A stretch of DNA of 64,000 nucleotides, taken from Otis tarda. Taxonomy: Eukaryota; Chordata; Aves; Otidiformes; Otididae. Numbering within the stretch: the stretch's first letter is position 1; every line of letters begins with the position of its first letter. Both the position numbers and the translations under genes were made by a program. Under the pieces are notes generated by a model, which ran no database searches, had not been told where the DNA came from, and worked only from the letters and a program-made list of their open reading frames with translations. Of the stretch, positions 49,303 through 62,580 are shown one piece after another. Location: NCBI GenBank assembly GCA_026413225.1, contig CM048552.1:188700053-188764052 (forward strand), given 5' to 3'.

Positions 49303-49354
49303 AAGGACTATATACAGTCCTTGTTATATATGTACGCACATATATATAGTCCTT
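49303..49354. repeat. 12-bp perfect inverted repeat
   Basis: AAGGACTATATA (49303-49314) and TATATAGTCCTT (49343-49354) separated by 28 bp. A further AGTCCT at 49316-49321 allows an alternative small hairpin with the left arm. Confidence 0.75.
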
Positions 49355-50340
49355 TCGTAGAAGTCTATAAAACATTTAGCTTACAGACCATCAGTTCAAG
49401 TCAGCTTAGTTAAGAAGAAGTGAAATAACTATGCACAGGCCACTGGAGAGCTATAGGAGTGGGTAGTTATGTGATCCGATCACAGCAGAAAGTCATCCGT
49501 ATCTCCCCATTTGGCATCTTGTGACAGCATGTCTGTAGAGAAGCCAGCAGTGCAATGAACATTACATCTCACTCATATATTGGAACTCTTCTGAGCAACA
49601 CACTAATCAGGCAGGACACAGGTTGGATAAACTCTACGGCAATCATTTTGTAGGGCGGGGGGGGGCAGAAAGTTGGCTAGTCTTGCTCTAACTTCATTTA
49701 CATAAGGATGGAGTTATTTCACTTGATTATATCAGAATAACCCTGATCTAGGCAAGATGAACAGGATAAACAGTGGAATTCTAAAAAAAATATTGCCCCT
49801 ACATTTATATATAATATTATTTAGACAAAGCTGGCACATGATATGGTTTTGAACATAAGAAATAAAATCCAATTTGGCAATTTCCAGCTTTTTAAATTGT
49901 TAAAAGCAAAAGATTGTTCTAAAATTCAGGAAGACTGGTAATTTTTTTTTAGGTTTCGGTGTTCTTTTTTATTGTATTTTTAAGTGCTGCTTACTTTTAG
50001 TATTTTTCGTAAAAACGTCCCCGGGGTGAAAAAATGTTAAAATAATATTAAGATTAACAAGATATACTTTACAAGAATGTGTGTGGGTGGCAGAGGGTGA
50101 AGATTGTATGTTAAAATACTAAGCAAATAATATTACTAGTGACTGTATAAAAAGACACAACAATTCACATATTTTAATGTGAATCTGTATAATCCAACTT
50201 TCATCCTATCTTCTTTAAATTTTTGACTTCTCAGCTACGTGATTTAAAGGTCCCTCTACCAGTTTCACAACAGCACTTCTTAATTTCCTTAAGGATCTTG
50301 GAGGAGAACCAGAGAGGAGTAAGGATTGTTTCTTAGATAT

Positions 50341-52310
50341 AGAATCATAGAATCATAGAATGGTTAGAGTTGGAAGGGACCTTCAAAGGTCATTTAGTCC
50401 AACCCCCCTGCAAGAAGCAGGGACATCCCTGACTAGATCAGGTTGCTCAGAGCCTCATCCAGCCTGGCCTTGAACATTTCCAGGGATGGGGCATCCACCA
50501 CCTCTCTGGGCAACCTGTTCCAGTGCTCTACAACTCTCATTGTAAAAATTTTTTTCTAATATCTAATCTAAACCTACCTCCTTCTAATTTAAACCCATTA
50601 CCCCTCGTCCTATCACAACAGGCCCTACTGAACAGCCTCTCCCCATCTTTCCTGTAGGCCCCCTTGAGGTATTGGAAGACCGCTATCAGGTCTCCCCGGA
50701 GCCTCCTCTTCTCCAGGCTGAACAGCCCCAACTCTCTCAGCCTGTCCTCATAGGAGAGGTGCTCCAGCCCTCTGATCATCTTTGTGGCCCTCCTCTGGAC
50801 CCTTTCCAACTGGTCCATGTCCTTCTTGTGTTGGGGACTCCAGAACTGGACGCAGTACTCCAGGTGGGGTCTCACCAGGGCAGAGTAGAGGGGGAGAATC
50901 ACCTCCCTCGACCTGCTGGCCACGCTCCTCTTGATGCAGCCCAGAATGCGGTTGGCCTTCTGGGCCGCAAGGGTGCATTGCCGGCTCATGTTGAGCCTCT
51001 CGTCCACCAGCACTCCCAAGTCTTTCTCCTCAGGGCTGCTCTCAATCCATTCTCCGCCCAGCCTGTATTTGTGCCTGGGATTGCCACAACCCAGGTGCAG
51101 GACCTTGCACTTGGCCTGGTTGAACTTCATGAGGTTGGCACAGGCCCACCTCTCCAGCCTGTCCAGGTCCCTCTGGATGGCATCCCTCCCTTCCAGAGAG
51201 TCGACGGCACCACACAGCTTGGTGTCATCGGCGAACTTGCTGAGGGTGCACTCTATCCCACTGTCCATGTCGCCGACAAAGATGTTGAACAGGGCCGGGC
51301 CCAACACGGACCCCTGAGGGACGCCACTCGTGACCGGTCTCCACATGGACATTGAGCCGTTGACCACCACTCTCTGAGTGCGGCCATCCAGCCAACTCCT
51401 TATCCACCGAGTGGTCCATCCATCAAACCCATGCCTCTCTAGTTTAGAGAGAAGGATGTCGTTCGGGACAGTGTCAAATGCCTTGCGCAAGTCCAGGTAG
51501 ATGATATCCGTTGCCCGTCCCTTGTCCACCGATGCTGTTACCCCGTCATAAAAGGCCATCAAATTGGTCAGGCACGATCTGCCCTTGGTAAAGCCATGTT
51601 GGCTGTCACCAACCATCTCCTTGCTCTCCATGTGCCTTAGCATGGTTTCCAGGAGAATCTGCTCCATGACCTTGCCAGGCACGGAGGTGAGGCTGACCGG
51701 CCTGTAGTTGCCCGGGTCTTCCTTACTCCCCTTTTTAAAAATGGGGGTTATGTTCCCTCTCTTCCAGTCATCGGGGACCTCACCAGACCACCACGATTTC
51801 TCAAATATGATGGCCAGTGGCTTGGCAACTTCATCCGCCAGTTCCCTCAGGACGCGTGGATGGATCTCATCAGGCCCCATGGACTTGTGCACCTTCAGGT
51901 TCCTTAGATGATCCCGAACCTGCTCTTCGAGCACCGTGGGCGGTTCTTCATCCTCGCAGTCCCTGCTTGCGCCTTCCACAGCTTGGGTGGGGAGACAAGA
52001 GCCCTTATCAGTGAAGACTGAGGCAAAAAAGTCATTGAGTACCTCAGCCTTCTCCACATCCCGGGTAACCACGACACCCGTTACCTTCCGGAGGGGGCCT
52101 ACATTCTCCTTGGATTTTCTTTTGTCCCCTACATACCTGTAAAAGCTTTTCTTGTTACTTTTTATATCCCTGGCCAGATTCAATTCCGCCAGGGCTTTTG
52201 CCTTCCTCACCCTATCCCTGGCCGCTCACACAGCCACTCGGTAGTCCTCCCAGGCTACCTGTCCCCGCTTCCACCCTCTATAGGCTTCCTTCTTTACTTT
52301 CAGTTCATAT
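50341..52310 (-). pseudogene. CR1 LINE with full reverse-transcriptase core, 5'-truncated
   Basis: The longest CR1 here, running on the minus strand from about 52310 down to an AGAATCATAGAATCATAGAA tail at 50341. A frame of roughly 550 codons carries, in order, [85 protein letters not shown], the catalytic FADDTKLCG and the CR1 C-terminal [20 protein letters not shown] region. All reverse-transcriptase boxes look intact. The endonuclease is absent. Two lesions are visible: a CpG-type CGA-to-TGA stop at 52226-52228, and a one-T loss in the A7/T run near 50546-50556 that ends the frame about 40 codons early. It is a young but dead copy, antisense-independent of any host exon and in the same orientation as the host gene. 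Confidence 0.95.
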
Positions 52311-53304
52311 ACAATTTGTAAGAATGGCATTGACAGGACTATCCTGCAAGTGATATATTCTCTTTCCAGTTTTTCCTCACTGAGCTCCAGGTGAGCTTTG
52401 CTGCTGACTCTAGCTGCGTGCAACATCAGTAATACTTGAACAGCTATAAATTCCTGCTCCATAGCTTTCAAGACTAAAAGAAGCATTTACAATTATTTAG
52501 CGTGATCTTATTTGAAAATCTACTATCAGTTATGAGCATTCACTCGTAAAAAAACTACATTCCCATCTGTAATCTGAATTATTAGGCATTCAGCTTCCAA
52601 CCACTGACCCTTGTTATGCCTCTTCCTACCACTGCTGAAATATAGAAATCAAGCATTCAAAAACATGAGAATCACTGCCGGCTCAGTACTTTGATGTAGA
52701 GATGTGGCTTGGTGAGTGTGTGTGCTAAATAGGGAACAGGTACACATATGCTAAGATACTTTAGAGGCAGAAAGTGCATTAGTACTGAGATTTTTTTTTT
52801 CTGAAAATAGTAATTTTCCCTTAAATAAATAAATAAATTTAAAAAACGTTTTTCTTTTGTGGTCTGTTTCCCCATTCTTCATAAGCTGAAATCTAACAGT
52901 TATTCCTTATGTAACTTAGGGCAGAGCCACTGCTGGTGAAAATTGTCCTGCTTATTTGAGGTTAGCTCAGTTATGATCCTTTTATGGATCTGAAGTAGTA
53001 TATTTGAAAATAAGCACAAAGCATATAGTAACTGTGCATCTTAAAATGACACACAGGATTCTGCTATGCTATTGCTACAGTACCTGTATGATAAACTACT
53101 AAATGACCTTATAACTGTCTTCAAGTGGGGGAAAAAATGAGAGCTATTTGAGCTCAGGGGCTGACTGATACATCTCAATGCTAAGAATTACAAATCCTCA
53201 CTTTTAAGCCCTTTCAACCACTGCTGTCCATAGCTTCAATTTAACGCCGAAGGTCTGTGTATTCCAGCTAGTCTGAAGGGTGAAGTATTCTTCCCCTCAG
53301 CATA
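52311..53304. other. Intronic sequence, no gene recognised
   Basis: AT-rich. A (TAAA)4-like repeat lies at 52822-52838. No gene or other repeat seen. Confidence 0.45.
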
Positions 53305-53856
53305 TACTCTCTCTCTCCGCTCATGTGAGACCTCACCTGGAGTACTGCATTCAGCTCGAGTCCCCAGCATAAGAACAATGTGGACCTGTTGGAATGAGTC
53401 CAGAAGAGGGCCACGGAGATGATCAGATGGCTGGAGCACCTCTCCTATGAGGACAGGCTGAGAGAGTTGGGGCTGTTCAGCCTGGAGAAGACGAGGCTCC
53501 AGGGAGACCTTATTGCGAGCTTCCCATACCTAAAGGGGGCCTACAAGAAAACTGGGGAGAGACTTTTGGCAAGAGCATGTAGTGACAGGACAAGGGGTAA
53601 TGGCTTTCAACTAAAAGAGGGTACATTTATATTAGACAAAAGGAAGAAATTATTTACTGTGAGGGTGGTGAGCCACTGGAACAGGTTGCCCAGAGAAGCT
53701 GTGGATGCCCCATCTTTGGAAGTGTTCAAGGTCGGGTTGGATGGGGCTCTGAGCAACCTGGTCCAGTGGAAGGTGTCCCTGTCTATGGCAGCGGGGTTGG
53801 AACTAGATAATCTTTAAGGTCCCTTCTGACTCAAACCATTCTATGATTCTGTGATA
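53305..53856 (+). mobile_element. CR1 LINE 3' end, 5'-truncated
   Basis: Begins near CTCATGTGAGACCTCACCTG and keeps an open frame at 53419-53817 for the ORF2 C-terminus: [40 protein letters not shown], then [18 protein letters not shown] and ALSNL. The family stop after LSNL(I) has been read through (VQWKVSL...), extending the frame by about 20 codons into the 3' untranslated part. The tail is a single decayed ATTCTATGATTCTGTGA. Confidence 0.92.
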
Positions 53857-56800
53857 CTGAGGAGGGTTAAGCACAGTTCCTTCCTTTTTTTTTTTTTTTC
53901 CTCAAATGTTTTTCATTTGTGGCAGTGCCAAAAGCAATTCTTCTAGGAAAAGCCATCCCTCTGTCCCTAGCAGATCTAGTCATCTGATAACCATCTGATT
54001 AGCTCTCAATGATTCTTGGTACAACCAGGCTATGGCAGCAAGCAGGAGGTAGAAAAAGGACAGGGGAAGGAAAAAAAAAAAAGTTTGATTGGACAGAGAT
54101 AGAAAGCAAAGAGAGGAAAGAGCTGAAAACTTAACTGGACAATACCCCATACAGGCATAAGTGTAAACTCCTAGGGGCCAGGAAAAATAGGGAGCTAGGC
54201 TTTCATATGAGGGAAGATTACAAAGGAAGAGACTTTTCCACCATGCTGGATGGAGCAGAGAACTCATGAGAGCTGAGCAAAAGCCCAAAAGGGCCTGGTT
54301 TTGATGCAGCTGTACAGAAAGTCTGACCTGTGCTCGACAGTGAACAGTTACTCATTCCACACAAAATGACTCTGCTTCAATGAGAGGGATTCACCTCACA
54401 TTTCCTATAGCCTAAAGGCTACAGCAGTTATGTAGGAAATATCTTTTTAAGTTTCCTCAGGCAGCAGAGAAAACTGAGCACAGGTCTCAAGTATCAGCAA
54501 TGAATATGGTATGCAGTGACTTATTAAGTAAAAGGGAGACATTGGCAACCTCATGTTGGCAAACCTCAATCCGTATGTTTAGCATAATGCTCAAATGAGT
54601 CAACAAGCTTGAAAATGTCCATTTCACCAAATAACCTATAAATCTTGCCAGAGCTGAAAGCTACCCTGTTTAATACTCACATGATTTATGCAATTCTAAG
54701 TATACATGAAAAGGGAAATATAGGCAAAACTGGATTAGAATTCAGAGCAATTGCTCCTGTGCCACATCTAAATCTACTCACACTCAAGGTGTCTCTCATT
54801 TTGTCACCTATTATGGAGGGAAACTAAATTTATTAGGGCTATAAATTCAGCACTTTAACGACCTCCACTTGATCAGGATGAATCCAGGCCATAATCCCAT
54901 TCAAACCACCCACTAGAGAAGTTCTGCCATTAGGATCTTAAGTGTACAATACTGTAGCACCTATCCCTGAGGAAGAACCTGAGAGTGATGCACTTGTGCA
55001 CCCACCAGAAAACAATAATAGGTAACGACTAGCCTAATCCTCTTCATTAGGATTTTGTATCTCTATCCAAAAGACTCCCAGTGCAGTTCTCTCAGGAGGG
55101 ATGCATTTGAGCATAGAGTACTACAAATTCTCTACTGTAATGATGAGCCAGCTTAAAGGACATCACTGAGATTAAACAGTGTAGACAGTGAATGAATTTA
55201 GCACAAAGCCCAGGAAAGTCTTAAAATAATACACAGAGCACTCCACTCATTTTTTTAACTGGTTACAGTGTCTCAGGCTCTTGAGCTCACAAACTCTGCC
55301 TAAAGAGGAGACATCAGATTAAGAAATCAAATACTTTGAGGGTCCTAAAATAAAAACTTCTAGAGTTAAGTAGTTTTAGGGATAGCAAATAATAGCATGC
55401 TATTAGTTATGAGAATCTTATCTTCTACAACCTGCTCTTGAACATCACAGTAGTAAGTGAAAAAAAAAAAAACAAACCCTCTTACAGATTTCACTAATGC
55501 AGGATCAAACCACAAACATCTGGGCACAAAGAGCCTCACTGGAGGCACTGGGCTTTGAATTAGGCTTCAAATGTTTCTTTAAAGGTATAGTAACAATTGC
55601 CTCTCTAATTATTATGTTCCACCCTAACTACAAAGCTTTACAGAGGCAGCAAGGTGTGTGGTAACAGCATTCCTACAGTCTTGAATAAAATGCACATTAT
55701 AGAGCAGAGTGACAGAAGTGCTATGCTGGTACTTAAGTTAAAAGTTACTGAGATTGGAATCCTGGCAAACATTCAGGGCAATCCTGTATCAAGCTGAATG
55801 AATTAATGTTTTACTAATGACTTGAACTTAAACAAGCTAAAATCCTTCTTCAGAAAAGGGAAAAAAAGAAAAATTCTGTCTTTTCAAAGAGCTTCCTAAG
55901 GGCCTACTGCTAAATGAAATTCTTTCTACTATTAAAACCAAAACCTAATTAGTTAAATCTGTAAAAAAAAAGATTAACTGAAGAAAACTCCAAGGAAGAC
56001 AAGCCACAATATACTGACTTAAGAAATTCTCATCTAGGCCAAACCCAAACAAAAATCAACACAGGTCATATTAATTCATTAATTTTCTCTAACAGGATTT
56101 TCACTCTGGTTGTATTATTCCTGGCTCTTAACTTCCTCTTCTTAAATTCTTCAATGTCAATTATAAAGAACAGGTCATATAACTTCAGGGAAAATTTGAA
56201 CATCATCCAAGCACAATTTGGGCTTATGAAATAAAACTAAAGTCTTCCTTTTCCCAGAAAGTACACAAAGAGTTTGATAAGGCAAGAATGGCCCTTATAT
56301 TGTAAGATTTAGCAAGGCAAACACAATAAATGAATATAACAATTCTTATAGTTCTGTTTTCCAGCAGACTTGCTTTTCAGCCTGCACAATCTCATACGCG
56401 TTATGCTTTGCAAGACCAGGTCGGAAGACAGATGCCCAAGTGCACTGCACATTTTAAGAATAAGAGAATTCTAACTTCCACATGAAAATTCCAAAGGGAG
56501 CTCTTTGCCTTGAACTAGCTCCCCTGTGCTGCTTAAGTGATGCTAAACCAGCACACATCTAAACTCTTTGCTATGGCTGCTCTTGTACGCATATTGGATC
56601 CCTTTTCTTCAGGCAGGCCTCTAATTCCCCATCACTCAATGGTTATATAAAGTTTCAGTTTCAGCACATTCCCAATGCCTATGAGCCCACAGCAACAATT
56701 TGACAAATGTAAGTTAATTACATAATGTACTACAAATAAGCTTTTTATTTAAGATCCTGAACAAGCAATAAAATCCATCCTGTGTTTGCTGATACACAAC

Positions 56801-59800
56801 TCTACTGCTGTAGAGAGTGTTTCTTACAATAGCAAGAATGTTGTAAATTAAGATGTACAAATTGCAAACATTTGATGACAATGTATGCCTTCATTACCTT
56901 TTCTCCATTTTCAACTTAACTTGATTCTTCGTGTATTTCCATAGGTTAAGACTCTGTAACTTTTCTTGGTGGAAAACTGTCACATATCTGCAGTTTGTTT
57001 CAGATGTGTGTATCCCTCTTGCATATATAGTAATCTAATTTTTAAAGAAATCAAGAAACTTCTGAGAAACATTTCATCTACTCATCAAATGAACCTTTAT
57101 GGGAACTCTAGGGTCTATACGGTTAACCGGCAAGTGGAGTGAAAAACGCTAAACTCATCCTGAGGGCTGTTTAAAATCCCTCAGTGAAAACAGGCTGGGA
57201 AATAAAACAAGCTCAGCCGCTGTGAGTAGGGTTCCCCGACAGCAGCCAGTGTCCCTTCTCTCATTTCATTCTTCTCTAGACCTCTTTAGTCTGTCTGAAT
57301 CAAAAATTTTTGCAACCAACAACCAATATCATTTCACAGGCTTATTATAGCTCACTTCAGGAATTAGTGTCTTTCTGCAGGTTCTCATGTCACTGCCAAT
57401 CAGTGTTACTCCTGAGAGTTCTCAATTCTTTCACTTAAGCCTAGTGTGTCTCCTTAATCCCTTTAATTCTTGCATTTTGGCCTAATTTTAGTGTTCATTG
57501 TCATGCTTCTTTTGCTGCTGGCTGGGCCTTACTGTGTATCACAAGAATATAAATGCTGAATTGTGAATTATTTTTAAGTAAAAAGCCTGCAAAGTACTCA
57601 CAGTGCTATCTTGAACATTATCTTCTGTGCCTCTCACTGGACCAGGTCAAATGAAATCAATGTCACTATTCATCTTGCTAAAGCAAGCAGGATTCAGCTC
57701 CAAGAGCTGAGCTGGTCAATCTTGTGGTGAATACTTTGTTCTTTAAAAGTGTGATTACTCAGCAAGTGATCTTAGCTTAAAAATAGAAAAATACCTATCA
57801 CCAGTGACGGTGTGGAGAGATTTCCCTTCTATCTAACCAACTGAGAAGTTGGGATGCTCATTCTACATGGAAGACAAGACTATTTGGCACTGACTTCAAA
57901 GAGAACTGGAACCAAAATCTCCCCACCTTAAACCTTGATCTAAACCACCAGCCTAAAGATTATTGTGGAATCCACTGCTCCTAAGTCTATTCAAGTCATT
58001 TTATTCTGTGGAATGCAGCAGGTTTTAGCAGAAAAGGAGAAATACAGGGGAAAAAAAGAAGTGAGGAGCATACACAAAAAATGAGAATTTGCTTGCCCCG
58101 TGAAGCCAGTTGGAGAGTGGAACATCAGAGTCTGAGCTATGTTCAAGAAAGTATTTAAGAATTCATATACATAGGACAATGAGAAAATGAATAAAAAAAC
58201 TGCCAGAATATAAGTGAGGGCACATTATGGGGAGCATAGGTTCAAAGCCACTGAAATAACAGAAGGAATTGCATCTGAATCTTCCACATTTGGACAAAGT
58301 GCCCTCACTTCTGTATAAAAGGCAATTCAAAACACAATTGCCTCCCCTTTCCTAATCCAGAACAGTACCTAAACTCACCCCTTCAATTACACTGCTTTGC
58401 TTTTGTTAAAAATGACAAATAATCTGGGATGGGGAGCAGAGGAAAGCTTTGCTTTTGGCTAAAACCACTGTTTTAACCCAAGTAATCAAAAACAAACAAA
58501 AATTATCTTGCTGAACCAAACAACTACCTTTTTTCCTCTCCAAAAACCATTTTGTTTTGTCTGGATCAAGCAGATCTTCTTTTATACGTATATATTTGGA
58601 GGATAAGATGATGTTCAAGTTCAAAACAGAAAATGCAATAATTTCCTGCAGTCAGTCGAAAACATCAGTCCAAAGAAATCAATATAACTGGTAAAGAAGA
58701 CAATTAAAATCTTTAGACTGAGATTAGTAAGGCCTGTAGTAGACTTTCTATATGACCCATATAATCATCTCTATACAAAGGAATAGCTACTCCTGTGTAC
58801 TTTAACAGACATTAATTTTGCTGTGACCTTGCAGCCACATTCACAACAACATCTCCATGAACTAATTTATTTACAGCAAGGTTTATTTTGAGGAGTTTTT
58901 TTGTTTGGGTTGGGTTTTTTTATAAACTGTAGTGTCAAACTGCTATTTAAAACCCTTGGTAATACTTACAGTAAGAAATGTGACATGTGGAAAATTGTTT
59001 GGGCACTAACCTAGAGTAAACCAAAACAGCAGCAACAAGCCTGGCAACAGACCAGAATCCAATACAGTACTTGGCAAATGATGGCAAGCATACCGCCAAC
59101 ATGTGATGCCCTCATTTTTAAGCCAAAGATAAACGCAGTTGATGTTTCTTGCCAAGACTAGTGTGCCCAAATGCCATATGTAAGGTCAAGTAAGGATGCT
59201 GCAAATAATTCCCAATGATATTTTACCAGTCAGCTTCTTTAAGAACTGTCAGATATTGAGCCTAAAATGCCTGTTCCTACACTATTATTATAGCTTACCC
59301 AGGAAAACACATCAGTGTCATGGCTATGAAAAGCAGCACTGACAACTGTTTTGGTTTAATGATTATGCTCAGGAGTGTAATATTATCCTCTCACAAATTA
59401 ATAAAGCCTACTAGAGCAGTGAAATTCCTAAAACTATATTTTTTATTTAGTAGAATGAGGGATAACAGATAAAATAATTATATTTCTCCAAGTTAACGGA
59501 AGTCTTCTCTAAGCAGTAGAACAGTGCTTCTTTAATTAACATTATTTCTTGCATAAACATATTGGGGAAAAGTCTATGAAGTTTTCCCAGAAATTATGGT
59601 TGAAAGCTAACTTCAGGGAATTGTTTCTGAAAGACTCTTGCTTCATTGGTGATTTAAGTAAATGTTAGTACAGAAAAATACAGTGCTGTATTAAAGCATT
59701 TAAGGATCTCTAACTAAAAGTTTAAATGATATTTAGCTAATTATGTAAATCATCAGTTTTGGTGAGCCTTTGCTTTGCAATGCTTTGCTTTAAGTCAGAA

Positions 59801-62530
59801 AAGCTGTGCAAAGAGCTTGACTTTAAAAAAAAAAAAAAAAATTTGTTTCTTTCCTTCCCTAGTGATCCTCACATTCCTAAAACAGCCATGAGAATCTGTC
59901 ATTACTTCCCCTTTGAAATCATTCTACCCTTGAGGCACTGTACTGCAAGGTATCACTTAGCAGCCCTAAAGAAGCAGTTTGGGCGATTCACTTAAGCAGA
60001 GCAGAGAAGGGAGTTAGGTAAGGGACGGACAGATTATAGTTCAAATCAAGGCTGAACAGGAAATGGGCTTCCCCCTTGCACAATCTTTTTTAGTTTTTAG
60101 AATGTTTCGGGCCCAAATCAGCATTATCTGATTTCTTTTTCCTCAAAACGGGAAAATCTAATGGAACTGACTCTGTAATGCAAAACATTGTTAGTATGGC
60201 ACCAGCCTCTTGCAACAAAAAAATACTGCGGCACATAACATAAATTTCTTCCGTGGGTGCTGCAGTCCTGGCTGACGTTTTCCCAAGCTTCAGAAGACAG
60301 ATAGGGTAGGAGGAGGAGCAAGTGAGGCAGGCTACTGTGATGAGAGCACTAGCCAAGCAACAAGCAAGTCAAGAACAAGGTAATATTTTAAAAATATTTG
60401 GGAGCACATTGCTATTTAGAAGACATTACCATTCCTTCATTGACTTTACGTGGTCTGAAGTTGAACATTGAAGCTGAATGAAGTAAAGAATATTTCTTGT
60501 GTGAAGCAAAAACAAGGACAACAATAGTCCTTCACAGAGAAGCTCTGCTCTTCAGCTGGCATTCAGCTTACTGCTGTAGTACTGCTGCCCAAGTCCCAAT
60601 ACCCACTGCTGGGCAAAGGAATGTATTTGACTGATACTGCCTCTGGAGATATGGGGTCTGAGCTGGGCTTTGAGTTTAGTGCCAGGTTTGGGGTACGTTT
60701 GTTTAATTACATACAATCAGCAGAATCTGGCCAAAAAATTGCCTTAAACCGGTTCAACCAGTTTCACATTATTTGAAACTGCACATTTAATGAGAAAGTA
60801 TCTTCTACAGATTGGACAGCTGAGCATTTAGATCCATATTCTTTTTCAATCATATGACTTACTGCACTGACATTTAAAAAACAGAAAAGGAGGGCATAAA
60901 CTGAAGGTAAGTGATGGACTTCAGTTTTAACTGTGCATTCTCAGTGCTAGTTTCTTATGTAAAGAGTAAAAATGCCTCAGATAACTCACAAGGGATGTAG
61001 TGTGAAACTGTAGTGTGCAGTTTTCTGAAACAGGCACAAAAGCTCAACACAGGAGAGCTAATTTCTGTGTCAGTGTTCATTCCGTACAGATTAGTGCCAT
61101 TTTGCACAGCTGAAGCACCAACACTATGCATATATTTGGCAGTGCCATACATACCCATTTTCCCAAGCTTTCAGTAATATGAAGTTGCTGCAGACACTGC
61201 TGTTTCTCAATAAGTCTATCAGATTTAAGTTATTCTGTGAGTCTGTTTTTCAGTAATTAAAAGGCTCGAGCATTTTCAGACAGATCTTTACTCAATATAG
61301 TGAGTCTCTCAATAGTGTGCAAATTTACATACCGCAAATACATCCCGGAGTTCAACTATCAGTCTGGATTTAAATTTTTTTACCTCCCCACAGGAAAAAT
61401 AAAAACCCTGTTTTCCCTGCCTTCTGGTAGTATTGGTGCCTTTACTAATAATTTAATTAAGAATTTAATAATATAAACACCAAGATTCACCACTGTCATA
61501 TACTTGTCCTTGCTAAGAACAGGTTTTTTTCTCCACCTTTTAATGAAATGTGGAGGCCACTGCTGAGGAAAGAGATTCAACTGGAACTATGTTGCCACCT
61601 TTGTGAAAAACAAAATTCCACACCTCCTTCAAGGTTTTGCTAAAATGGACTCAGCACTTTTTCAGTATCAACAAGTCTCCACATTATCATTTTAAGATCA
61701 AAATTGAAAACAAAACAGAAAGCAAATTGTTAATATGAACGACGGTAGTTTCTTTCAAAACGTCACACAGATAATTCAGCAGCATCCAATATCCTAGTGT
61801 CTTCTTGTTCTAAGTATAACAGAAATGCAAGGGCTCACCCACTTTATAGCAAATCATTTTAAGGCTAAATCCCTAAGCACAAAGAATTAAAATATTTTCT
61901 ACTTTTAAAAATATTAGTATTGATAAACAGCTGAATTGTGTTGAATTTATTTCACTTTTTAATTACTCTTATGAAACAGGCCATTTAAAGCCAGAAAAGC
62001 ACTAGAGCTATACATATGCAGGTAACTGATGCTGATAATAAGACTCTTTCAGAGCTTAAATCCTCAACCAGTTCTTTCTTGTGAAACCTCTAATTTTGGT
62101 TTGAATACAGGACGTCTATGTTCTCACCTCTGAATTACAGTTCTAAAGGCTTTCTCTCCTTTTATTCTTAAATGGCCTTCTTTTCTCTTCATATTTGAGC
62201 CCATTTCTGTTCTCTTTAGTTATACTCAGAAAGTTATCATGAGACATCCATAAGCCCTGAGCTATGCTCCATTTGCCTAGGCTGCAGGTTTCTCCCTTGG
62301 CCAGTAAGAAAATAAGTTTGTCCCAGTACCAAATTTCATGTTTTCATGAAACACGGACACTAGGTCACAATTTGGTATGCTGCACGGCACTCACCTTATT
62401 CCCGATGTGAGAAACTGCCACGCAAGAGCTGGCAGAGCGCTGACCTGGCTCTTTTTCCTCTCCCTTAGCCACCTTGTCTGCTGTTGCCCTAAGTTGCTTA
62501 CCACAAATGCTAGCCACATGTAAGAGGATA
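53857..62530. other. Intronic sequence, no gene recognised
   Basis: Over 8 kb of AT-rich DNA with poly-T at 53884-53900, poly-A at 54071-54082, 55457-55471 and 59824-59840. All frames are under 105 codons and none has a domain. No CR1 or LTR signatures seen. Confidence 0.45.
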
Positions 62531-62580
62531 ACAAAATTCCAGATCCACAACAAAATTCCAGATCCACAACAAAATTCACA
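62531..62580. repeat. 19-bp tandem repeat, about 2.6 copies
   Basis: ACAAAATTCCAGATCCACA occurs twice in direct succession and is followed by a partial third copy (ACAAAATTCACA). Confidence 0.92.

Larger units (their letters stand above)
47113..50340. other. Intronic sequence, mostly unrecognised
   Basis: AT-rich. Contains a possible hAT-type foldback remnant (48138-48375), an inverted repeat at 49303-49354 and a G9 run at 49657-49665. No gene. Confidence 0.4.

Noticed and set aside
50672-51355. 227-codon plus-strand frame
   Set aside because: Antisense shadow of CR1 ORF2; the same shadow appears over the 32-kb copy.
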